A DNA stretch of 6,150 nt, from positions 1 to 6,150 of the forward strand of contig CAMATR010000122.1 in NCBI GenBank assembly GCA_945861175.1, read 5' to 3'. Made by a program: the position numbers and the translations under genes. Source of the DNA: Chitinophaga pinensis (GTDB taxonomy: Bacteria > Bacteroidota > Bacteroidia > Flavobacteriales_D > Crocinitomicaceae). A model generated the notes under the pieces. The model was not told where the DNA came from, ran no database searches, and saw nothing but the letters and a program-made list of their open reading frames with translations. Each line of letters begins with the position of its first letter. Position 1 is the stretch's first letter. Positions 1 to 5,721 of this stretch are shown here, one piece after another.

Positions 1-1194
1 TAATGTGTAAAGCAGCACATTGACTAATTCTATAAAAAACGAAGCTCTTGTATTACCGCTGCCATTAATAGTTTGAAAATAAACACTTATAAAACCATAC
101 ATAAAAATAGATCCTGAAATAAATCTTAGAATTTCAGCGCTTTTATCAAAATAGGCTGTATCTGGATTAATAAAAGCTATAAGTTTTTGAGGATAAATAA
201 TAGCCCCATGAAAAAAGATGAAAAGAAAAAGCAGAGTCAGTAATTGAATGCGTCGTTGAATTGTTTTAAGCGCATGATGATCCTCCCTTCCTAAGTATTG
301 CGAAATGTAAGTTTTAGTGGTTCCAGCAAATCCCCAAATGGGTACAAATGCCAAGAAATAAATTGAGCGAATATTTTGAGATACTGTTAATTCAAATTTT
401 CCCATTTGCTCAATCCAAGTAAAAAAGATTGTCCAAGTTGCTAAGGCAATAAACCCTTGAAACATTAGTGGGCTTCCAATATTTAGGAGTTCTTTCAACG
501 ATTCTTTATCGATATTGAAATGGGATAGTAATTTATATTTAGATTTTTCTTTGGACAACAAAAGCATCAATACTAGAAATAACATGGCTGTTCCATCGGC
601 AATGGTAGAAGCTAAAGCAGCCCCTTCCAATCCCATTTCAGGGAATAGTGAATTCCCAAAAATTAGTCCTTTTCCAAAAAAGTAGTTTGAAACTGCAGAA
701 ATAACTGCCGATGCGAGAACAATCCATGTCCGACCTTTTGCTATAAAAAGTGCTTGAATTGAGAGTGTAACCATAGCAAAGAACAAAGCAAAACTTCTTA
801 TGCGTATAAACTTCCCCTGCAGAAGACTTAGGTCTTTGTGTTTTGAATACCAATCTATCATATTTGGCATTATAAATTGCATGATAACAAACAGTATACA
901 TGCAATTGCGAAATTGGTCAAAATAGATGTTCCAAAAATTCTTCCAATTGAATCAAATCTATTTTGACCAACTCTTCTGGCAATTAGTATTTGGGCACCA
1001 TCACTCATTCCAGCTAACGTCATGAACATTGTGATGTATATTAATCCACCATTTCCAACAGCATCAAACTCAATCGTGCTGTGTCGGCTAATTAAATAGG
1101 AATCTGTAATTAATATTATAGCTTGAATAAAACTTGAAACCATAAGTGGTAATGCAACACCTAGAATAGTTTTATATCTGTAATCTAATGTCAA
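1..1194 (-). CDS. MATE family efflux transporter (C-terminus beyond the left edge)
   Basis: This is a polytopic inner-membrane exporter of the multidrug and toxic compound extrusion family; members use a Na+ or H+ gradient to expel cationic drugs or metabolites. The 398 codons seen are open at the left edge, and about 45-60 residues are expected to be missing. The N-terminal half begins with ALPLMVSSF (residues 14-22) and has an Asp at 31 at the end of helix 1. It continues through SNYFFGKGLIFG (169-180) and MGLEGAALAS (187-196). The second repeat starts near 235 with IGSPLMFQGF. INGSGNTR (376-383) is the usual late MATE motif. The reading frame has a stop (TAA) four codons before the TTG at 1194-1192, and the next ATG lies inside helix 1 at residue 18, so TTG is the best start. 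It lies 79 bases downstream of the rRNA methyltransferase gene on the same strand. That AT-rich gap shows no terminator hairpin, so read-through is possible. The substrate cannot be told. The family call is firm. Confidence 0.93.
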   Translation of the reverse strand, partial: MTLDYRYKTILGVALPLMVSSFIQAIILITDSYLISRHSTIEFDAVGNGGLIYITMFMTLAGMSDGAQILIARRVGQNRFDSIGRIFGTSILTNFAIACILFVIMQFIMPNMIDWYSKHKDLSLLQGKFIRIRSFALFFAMVTLSIQALFIAKGRTWIVLASAVISAVSNYFFGKGLIFGNSLFPEMGLEGAALASTIADGTAMLFLVLMLLLSKEKSKYKLLSHFNIDKESLKELLNIGSPLMFQGFIALATWTIFFTWIEQMGKFELTVSQNIRSIYFLAFVPIWGFAGTTKTYISQYLGREDHHALKTIQRRIQLLTLLFLFIFFHGAIIYPQKLIAFINPDTAYFDKSAEILRFISGSIFMYGFISVYFQTINGSGNTRASFFIELVNVLLYTL

Positions 1195-1273
1195 GTGTAT
1201 GTTTTAGATTGAAATTCAAAAATGATTAAGAGCATATAATTAATTTAAATTATTTCAATGTTTTAAGAGTTTT

Positions 1274-2449
1274 TTATTCAACCTCAATAACCAAACCTTT
1301 CAGGTATTCTCCTTCGGGATGGAATGCATTTATTGGATGATCACCTGGTTGATGAAGTTGCTCAATAATCCTTACATTTCTTCCCGCATCTATTGCCGCA
1401 GCGATTACTGTATTGTTAAATAGGTACTTATCTACAACTTGCGAACACGAAAAGGTGAAAATTAATCCGCCGGGCTTTATTTGACGAATGGCGTGTGCGT
1501 TCAGACGTTTGTATCCCTGAATGGCCTTGTGGCGCTTGTCACGATGTTTTGCAAAAGCTGGAGGATCAAGAACAATAATGTCATAGTCTTCTTTCAAATC
1601 TTTCATGTATTCCATGGCATCTGCAACAATGGATTCATGACGATCCGTATAGCCATTTAAAGCAATGTTTTGTTCAGTCAATTCAATGGCCTTTTTTGAA
1701 CTATCAAGAGAATGCACCAATGCAGCACCTTTCTGAAGTGCAGACAAACTAAATCCTCCAGAATAACAGAAGGTATTTAATATTTTTTTGTCTTTTGCAT
1801 ATTTTCCCAAAAGAGCTCTGTTTTCTCGCTGGTCAACAAAAAAACCTGTTTTCTGGCCATTAATCCAATCAATATTGTGTTTTACTCCATATTCTTGGCC
1901 AATATGAGGAGTTGAACAATTACCATATAAATAGCTATCAACAATATCTTCGCGCTGATGTAGGGTGTCAGAGGACTTTGAGTAAACAGCTTTCAAGTCA
2001 TCTTTGAGTACTTTTTTTAAAGATTCAGAAATCATTTCTATTGAGCGGAACATTCCAATACTATGGCATTGAATCACTGCACAACCATTATAAAAATCAA
2101 TAATTAAACCCGGAAGTGAATCACCTTCTCCGTGCACTAGTCGACAAATATTGTTCCCTTTGACAAAAAGGCCAATTTTTTCCCTTAATTCAAAGGCATT
2201 TTGGATACGCTTTTGAAAAAAATCTAGATTAATACCTACATCTTCAAAGCTCAAGACTCTTAATGCAATAGTGGCGTGCTGAAAATGCCCAACTGCCAAA
2301 AAGTTACCTCTATTATCTGTAGCCGTAACGATGTCACCATCTAATAATTGAGTTGTATCAGACTCAATTGCGCCAGAAAAAATCCAAGGATGTTTTCTGA
2401 GTATCGATTCTGTTTTTTGTTTTCTGATTTGAATGGTTAATCCTTTCAA
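1274..2449 (-). CDS. rlmI: RlmI-type 23S rRNA (cytosine-C5) methyltransferase, class I SAM-dependent
   Basis: This is a cytosolic RNA methyltransferase of the RlmI group; the E. coli member makes m5C1962 in 23S rRNA using S-adenosylmethionine. Counting from the TTG at 2449, the protein has 391 residues (E. coli 396). An N-terminal PUA-like RNA-binding domain covers about 4-75 (KHPWIFSGAI at 19-28). A linker domain carries HGEGDSLPGLIIDFY (106-120). The Rossmann methyltransferase domain has GQKTGFFVDQRENR (198-211), the SAM-site motif NTFCYSGGF (225-233), acidic D249, DPPAF (295-299) and FSCS (333-336). The C-terminus FHPEGEYLKGL matches E. coli. In-frame ATGs at 2578 and 2539 would add 43 or 30 residues that look untypical (TTSSSPQPF) and lie upstream of a promoter box; the 2578 start would also overlap the divergent gene. 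I therefore prefer TTG 2449, which restores the family length. The function is well supported; the start is inferred. Confidence 0.9.
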   Translation of the reverse strand: MKGLTIQIRKQKTESILRKHPWIFSGAIESDTTQLLDGDIVTATDNRGNFLAVGHFQHATIALRVLSFEDVGINLDFFQKRIQNAFELREKIGLFVKGNNICRLVHGEGDSLPGLIIDFYNGCAVIQCHSIGMFRSIEMISESLKKVLKDDLKAVYSKSSDTLHQREDIVDSYLYGNCSTPHIGQEYGVKHNIDWINGQKTGFFVDQRENRALLGKYAKDKKILNTFCYSGGFSLSALQKGAALVHSLDSSKKAIELTEQNIALNGYTDRHESIVADAMEYMKDLKEDYDIIVLDPPAFAKHRDKRHKAIQGYKRLNAHAIRQIKPGGLIFTFSCSQVVDKYLFNNTVIAAAIDAGRNVRIIEQLHQPGDHPINAFHPEGEYLKGLVIEVE

Positions 2450-2460
2450 TTTGCAAATTG
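2447..2460. repeat. 14-base perfect palindrome over the rlmI start
   Basis: CAATTTGCAAATTG reads the same on both strands (two 7-base arms, no spacer). It covers the proposed TTG start codon of the rRNA methyltransferase and its leader, just downstream of the expected transcription start. It could be a protein-binding site, but an AT-rich window of this size may contain one such palindrome by chance, so the role is unproven. Confidence 0.35.
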
Positions 2461-2475
2461 TTAATCGTTTGGTCA

Positions 2476-2483
2476 CAAAAGTA
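2476..2483 (-). promoter_or_regulatory. Bacteroidota-type -7 box for rlmI
   Basis: On the minus strand this reads TACTTTTG, an exact match to the Bacteroidota -7 consensus TAnnTTTG. The transcript would begin a few bases downstream, near 2468-2471, giving a leader of about 20 bases before the TTG at 2449. No clear TTG -33 box is seen about 20 bases upstream, which weakens the call. If correct, it places the upstream in-frame ATGs and the GTG at 2475 outside the transcript. Confidence 0.5.
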
Positions 2484-2514
2484 ACAAAAGGTTGTGGAGA
2501 AGATGATGTTGTTT

Positions 2515-2547
2515 TTGCTGTGAAAGGAATTAATCGCATTATTTTTA
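2515..2547 (+). promoter_or_regulatory. Candidate promoter of the 2552-4798 gene cluster
   Basis: TTG at 2515-2517 is followed, after 22 bases, by TATTTTTA at 2540-2547, which differs from TAnnTTTG only in its last base. The -7-like box ends 4 bases before the ATG at 2552, so the message would be leaderless or nearly so. The -33 region (TTGCTG) is the same six bases as that of the repressor promoter at 4821. This is the only plausible promoter in the short divergent space, but it is imperfect. Confidence 0.35.
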
Positions 2548-2551
2548 GCGT

Positions 2552-2989
2552 ATGAAGAAGAAAGAGTGTATTGTTCATGTTTATCTCTTAAATGAGCATT
2601 TTTCAACAGAGTATGCGGATGCCCAGCATAATGGTCACGAGTCTGAAAACAATTTGAAGTATGAATGGGAGGATGAATTTGCAATAACTTCAGACGTATT
2701 AGACGTAATAGTCTTTGAGGATGCATCATTTCCTTTACAAGGAGAATTACCTAATGGACAAGAGTTTAAATATGAAGTTAAGAAGATGCTTTTGTTAGAA
2801 ATCACTTCAAAGGATGCGCCAAACACGTATGTGGGTGCATCTGCAAGTATTGTTGATTCATACACTATAGATAAAACTGGTGAAGTTATAATTCTGAAGA
2901 TTTTCTTAAAGGATTATGAACCAATGTCGAATCCAATCCCAGGAATATATATTGCATCAAAAGAATTTCCTAAAGAATTGATTTTCTAA
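2552..2989 (+). CDS. Uncharacterised 145-residue acidic protein, first gene of the ABC/YihY cluster
   Basis: I do not recognise a family. The product is 145 residues with no signal peptide, no long hydrophobic segment and a single Cys (C6), so it is probably cytosolic. It is rich in Asp and Glu, especially between residues 30 and 60 (EWEDEFAIT). Alternating hydrophobic stretches such as VIILKIFLKDYE suggest a mostly beta fold. The N-terminus is short and basic (MKKKE). Its stop codon shares one base with the start of the ABC ATPase gene (TAATG), which points to translational coupling and co-expression. It may therefore be a partner or regulator of the ATPase, but that is inference from position only. 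The open frame, ATG start and tight coupling support a real gene. Confidence 0.75.
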   Translation: MKKKECIVHVYLLNEHFSTEYADAQHNGHESENNLKYEWEDEFAITSDVLDVIVFEDASFPLQGELPNGQEFKYEVKKMLLLEITSKDAPNTYVGASASIVDSYTIDKTGEVIILKIFLKDYEPMSNPIPGIYIASKEFPKELIF

Positions 2990-3921
2990 TGCTGGAAGTT
3001 AACTCAGTTACATTAAATTTTGACCGACCTGTATTAAGCGGCATAAATTTTCTTTTAAAAGAGGGTGAGATTTTTGGTATAGTAGGAAAAAGTGGCGCGG
3101 GAAAAACCTCCCTACTTAAAATTATGTCTGGCACCTTAGAGCCAACAGCAGGAACGGTCGAACTTATGGGGCAAAAAGTTAGAGGCCCACTAATTAAGCT
3201 AGTTCCTGGTCATCCAGAAATACAATTGGTTAATCAAGATTTTCATTTAGACACTTATCATACAGTTGAAGAGAATATTAGAGAACAAATACTTTACTTA
3301 CCTATAAAGGAGCGAAATCAACTCATAGAGGAGTTGTTGGACTTAGTTGAGTTGACAAATTTTCGGAATCAGAAAGCCACAACATTATCTGGAGGAGAAC
3401 AGCAGCGATTAGCTCTAGCGAGAGCCCTGGCTTGCGAACCCCGTGTATTATTATTAGACGAGCCATTTGTTCATTTAGATGGCCGTTTAAGAAGTAAGTT
3501 GATTTCTTATTTATTAGAGCTACGAAAAATAAGAAAAACGAGTTTTGTTCTGGTGTCACATGATGGAGCTGAAATGCTTGGTTTGGCAGATCGAATATTT
3601 TGCATGAAAAAAGGTAAATTTTACAGATCGGGAAATCCTAAAGATTTATATTACAAGCCAAAAAGTATTGAAGAAGCGCGTTTATTTGGGGCGGTTAATT
3701 CTCTTATTTTTAATAATAAAAGAGTACTTTTTCGTCCAGATGAATTCATCGAATCATCTCAGGAAGCAGCCAATAGTATTCGTGTTATATTTCAAAGAGT
3801 ATTATTTACTGGTCCGGTTTATGAAAGCTATTTCTTAACTGAGAAAAAAGAAAAGATTGTTTTATTTGATTTCAAATCACTAGAAAATGTCGAATATATC
3901 CGCGTCGAAAAAAAAATCTGA
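2989..3921 (+). CDS. ABC transporter ATP-binding protein with TOBE-like C-terminal domain
   Basis: This is a cytoplasmic ATPase that would power a membrane transporter. All nucleotide-binding motifs are intact: Walker A GKSGAGKT (33-40), Q-loop Gln83, signature LSGGEQQ (133-139), Walker B VLLLDE (153-158), D-loop LD (163-164) and switch His191. After the nucleotide-binding domain (about 1-235), residues 240-305 contain VLFRPDEF and a later FTGPVYESYFL. This pattern resembles the TOBE/OB domain of import ATPases such as PotA, CysA or MalK. At 310 residues it is slightly shorter than those. No permease or binding protein is adjacent, so substrate and partner are unknown. It starts at ATG within TAATG at the end of the preceding gene. 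Its last 35 bases overlap the YihY-like gene in the +1 frame, and the overlap contains nine consecutive A residues just before the TGA. Confidence 0.93.
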   Translation: MLEVNSVTLNFDRPVLSGINFLLKEGEIFGIVGKSGAGKTSLLKIMSGTLEPTAGTVELMGQKVRGPLIKLVPGHPEIQLVNQDFHLDTYHTVEENIREQILYLPIKERNQLIEELLDLVELTNFRNQKATTLSGGEQQRLALARALACEPRVLLLDEPFVHLDGRLRSKLISYLLELRKIRKTSFVLVSHDGAEMLGLADRIFCMKKGKFYRSGNPKDLYYKPKSIEEARLFGAVNSLIFNNKRVLFRPDEFIESSQEAANSIRVIFQRVLFTGPVYESYFLTEKKEKIVLFDFKSLENVEYIRVEKKI

Positions 3922-4798
3922 TTATTTACCTTGGCGTGATGTACCTTCACTTATTAAGGAAACTTTCAAAGGGTTTTTTGAAGAGAAAAGTTTGTTTCAT
4001 GGCGCTGCATTGGCTTATTATACGGTCTTTGCAATGGTTCCACTAATTTACCTATGCATTGTCTATTTTGGAAAAATCATAGGTCATAAAGTCATGCTTG
4101 TGATCATTGAGGATCTTTTGATAAACGAAGTTGGAATTCAGGACGTGGCTGGAATTATGGAATTTGTTAGTCAACTCGATTTTGAAAATTCAAATTTCTT
4201 TATGGAATTAGTGAGTATAACAGTATTATTAGTTGCTAGTTCTGCTTTTGTGGTTTGCTTACGTCATAGTATAAACGATTTCTTTGATTTAGAAATTAAC
4301 TATTCATCAAAGAAAAAAAAGTTTGTCAAAGACATCCTTTTTAGAGCTGTTTCTCTGGGATTATTGGCGTTCTCAGCTGTAGTGGTGATATTTTTTTATT
4401 TTGCTCAAACAGTATTAATTTCAATTAGCAGTGACTTTTTTAATAATAATGAGACTCTAGATCATGTCCTTTCAACTATTTTAAGACATGGATTATCTAT
4501 TGTTAGTAATGCGCTTCTTTTCACAATTATATTCAAATATGTGCATGATGGGTTTGTTAAATGGAGACTAGCATTGGGAGGAGCTTTGGTTACTTCAATA
4601 TTACTTTATGCTGGGCAATTACTTATAAAATATTATCTTTTTAACTATTTCTTTGGTTCCCAAAGTGGGGGGGTAGCCGGTAGTTTATTTATTTTATTGG
4701 CTTTTGTTTACTATAGTTCTCAAATAATATTTTTTGGAGCAAAATTCACTGCTGTTTATGCAAAAAAAATAGGAAAGCCAATTCATTTCAAAGAATAG
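3887..4798 (+). CDS. YihY/virulence factor BrkB family membrane protein
   Basis: This is a 303-residue inner-membrane protein of the YihY/BrkB (formerly RbnBN) family, whose biochemical role is not settled; E. coli YihY was once misassigned as RNase BN. A basic N-terminal tail (SASKKK) precedes six predicted membrane helices at about 39-62, 106-127, 153-178, 203-218, 227-249 and 262-285. The family hallmark is seen at 38-52 (HGAALAYYTVFAMVP), and the late glycine-rich GSQSGGVAGSLF (257-268) followed by FGAKF (283-287) is also typical. The ATG at 3887 lies inside the ABC ATPase gene (35-base overlap), and no later Met precedes the first helix, so the overlap is real. The overlap suggests coupled translation with the ATPase, although YihY proteins are not known ABC permeases. 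A run of seven G (4667-4673) encodes Gly261-Gly262. Confidence 0.9.
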   Translation: MSNISASKKKSDYLPWRDVPSLIKETFKGFFEEKSLFHGAALAYYTVFAMVPLIYLCIVYFGKIIGHKVMLVIIEDLLINEVGIQDVAGIMEFVSQLDFENSNFFMELVSITVLLVASSAFVVCLRHSINDFFDLEINYSSKKKKFVKDILFRAVSLGLLAFSAVVVIFFYFAQTVLISISSDFFNNNETLDHVLSTILRHGLSIVSNALLFTIIFKYVHDGFVKWRLALGGALVTSILLYAGQLLIKYYLFNYFFGSQSGGVAGSLFILLAFVYYSSQIIFFGAKFTAVYAKKIGKPIHFKE

Positions 4799-4815
4799 AT
4801 GATTAAATATTAGTC

Positions 4816-4842
4816 AATAATTGCTGATTATTTAAGAATAAT
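4816..4842. repeat. Alternating AATAAT / ATTATT / AATAAT inverted repeats
   Basis: Three 6-base units occur in a row: AATAAT (4816-4821), ATTATT (4827-4832) and AATAAT (4837-4842), separated by 5 and 4 bases. The middle unit can pair with either neighbour. The array covers the space between the -33 and -7 boxes of the repressor promoter. It is AT-only and may simply be low-complexity DNA, but secondary operators are possible. Confidence 0.3.
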
Positions 4843-4852
4843 TGTATATTTG
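4821..4852 (+). promoter_or_regulatory. Bacteroidota-type promoter of the S24 repressor gene
   Basis: TTG at 4821-4823 and an exact TAnnTTTG box (TATATTTG, 4845-4852) are 21 bases apart, matching the Bacteroidota sigma factor pattern. Transcription would start about 5-8 bases downstream, near 4857-4860, leaving a leader of roughly a dozen bases before the ATG at 4871. An in-frame TTG at 4850 overlaps the -7 box itself and so is unlikely to be the translation start. Confidence 0.65.
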
Positions 4853-4862
4853 TTAAACAAAT
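4848..4862. promoter_or_regulatory. Candidate operator: 15-base palindrome at the repressor promoter
   Basis: ATTTGTT-A-AACAAAT has two perfect 7-base arms around one central base. It overlaps the last five bases of the -7 box and the expected transcription start, which is where a bound repressor would block RNA polymerase. The gene immediately downstream encodes a helix-turn-helix repressor, so autoregulation is the simplest reading. The palindrome is seen directly; binding by this protein is inferred. Confidence 0.55.
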
Positions 4863-4870
4863 TTCAATTT

Positions 4871-5674
4871 ATGCTAATCGGAAACAACTTAAAACTTCTA
4901 AGAAAAAGATTAAAAAAATCGCAGGAAGAAGTCGCTCAATTACTCGGTTTGACCCGTTCATCCTATAGCGGTTACGAGAATGGTGTTGCCCAACCAAGTT
5001 TAGAGAATTTGATTGCTTTCAGTGATTATTACAAGGTGAGTATTGACGATCTGATTAAAAAAGATTTTGAATTATACTCAGCCATAGAATGGGATGCTTT
5101 GGAAAAAGGACTTGATAGAGACTTGAAAGGTCAAAAATTGAGAGTTTTGACAACCGTGGTGGATCGCAATGACGAAGAATTAATCGAATTGATTCCACTG
5201 AAGGCAAGTGCTGGGTACACCACTGGGTATGCTGATCCAGACTATTTAAAGGTTTTACCTACATTTTATTTACCATTTCTTTCTAAAAATAAAAAGTATC
5301 GCTCCTTTCCAATTAAAGGGGATTCCATGCCACCAGTTGTCGAAGGATCTTATGTGGTTGCAGAGTATGTTCAAAATTGGATGACTGTGCGTTCAGGAAC
5401 GCCTTGTATTGTGGTTACAAAAGATGATGGAATAGTTTTTAAGGTTGTACACAACTTATTGGATTCAAGTCAGTCGTTTCAACTTTGTTCAACAAATACT
5501 TTTTATAAGCCTTATAATGTGCATGCGAACGATATTATAGAAATTTGGAAATTTGTGAATTATATTTCACCTGAATTACCAGAGGTGCGAATGGATGACA
5601 ATGATTTAAGTAGATCAATTCAAGATTTGCAAATGGAAATACAAGATTTAAAAGCTTCTTTTATAAAATCTTAA
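4871..5674 (+). CDS. XRE-family HTH repressor with LexA/CI-like S24 peptidase domain
   Basis: This is a cytosolic transcriptional repressor of 267 residues. Residues 6-62 form an XRE/Cro-type helix-turn-helix (SQEEVAQLLGLTRSSYSGYE at 17-36). Residues about 107-230 form an S24 (LexA/CI/UmuD-like) domain. GDSM places the candidate nucleophile at Ser152, and GIVFKVV places the candidate general base at Lys191. An Ala114-Gly115 pair lies 37 residues before the Ser, as in phage lambda CI (Gly112, Ser149). The C-terminal tail (246-264, LSRSIQDLQMEIQDLKASF) looks like a short coiled coil. ATG 4871 is chosen because the alternative TTG at 4850 lies within the promoter. A palindrome at the promoter suggests autoregulation. 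RecA-stimulated cleavage is possible but not shown, since many S24 regulators have other signals. No phage genes are adjacent, so this is not obviously a prophage repressor. Confidence 0.9.
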   Translation: MLIGNNLKLLRKRLKKSQEEVAQLLGLTRSSYSGYENGVAQPSLENLIAFSDYYKVSIDDLIKKDFELYSAIEWDALEKGLDRDLKGQKLRVLTTVVDRNDEELIELIPLKASAGYTTGYADPDYLKVLPTFYLPFLSKNKKYRSFPIKGDSMPPVVEGSYVVAEYVQNWMTVRSGTPCIVVTKDDGIVFKVVHNLLDSSQSFQLCSTNTFYKPYNVHANDIIEIWKFVNYISPELPEVRMDDNDLSRSIQDLQMEIQDLKASFIKS

Positions 5675-5721
5675 TGAATATTCGATTAGTCTAGTAATTT
5701 CAATCAGATAAGATTTTGCCT

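Noticed and set aside
638..901. An 87-codon open frame on the minus strand inside the MATE gene
   Set aside because: It lies in another frame of a clearly coding MATE gene, has no recognisable domain and no credible start context.
1217..1224. CATTTTTG on the minus strand as a -7 box for the MATE gene
   Set aside because: It misses the first T of TAnnTTTG and has no TTG at a suitable distance (the nearest is about 31 bases upstream).
1208..1259. Inverted repeat ATTGAAAT ... ATTTCAAT and the palindrome TAATTTAAATTA (1241-1252) in the gap before the MATE gene
   Set aside because: Both are AT-only or nearly so, with a long loop or no loop and no T-run in the right place. Chance is sufficient, and they do not form a terminator.
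2364..2865. Minus-strand open frames of 121 and 76 codons around the start of the 145-residue gene
   Set aside because: They are antisense to, or in a different frame from, better-supported genes and have low-complexity compositions typical of shadow frames.
3323..3559. A 78-codon minus-strand frame inside the ABC ATPase
   Set aside because: It is antisense to the conserved signature and Walker B region, whose sequence constraint explains the open frame.
4850..4870. TTG start at 4850 for the S24 repressor
   Set aside because: It lies within the TATATTTG promoter box, so it should not be transcribed; ATG 4871 fits the usual start of the HTH domain.
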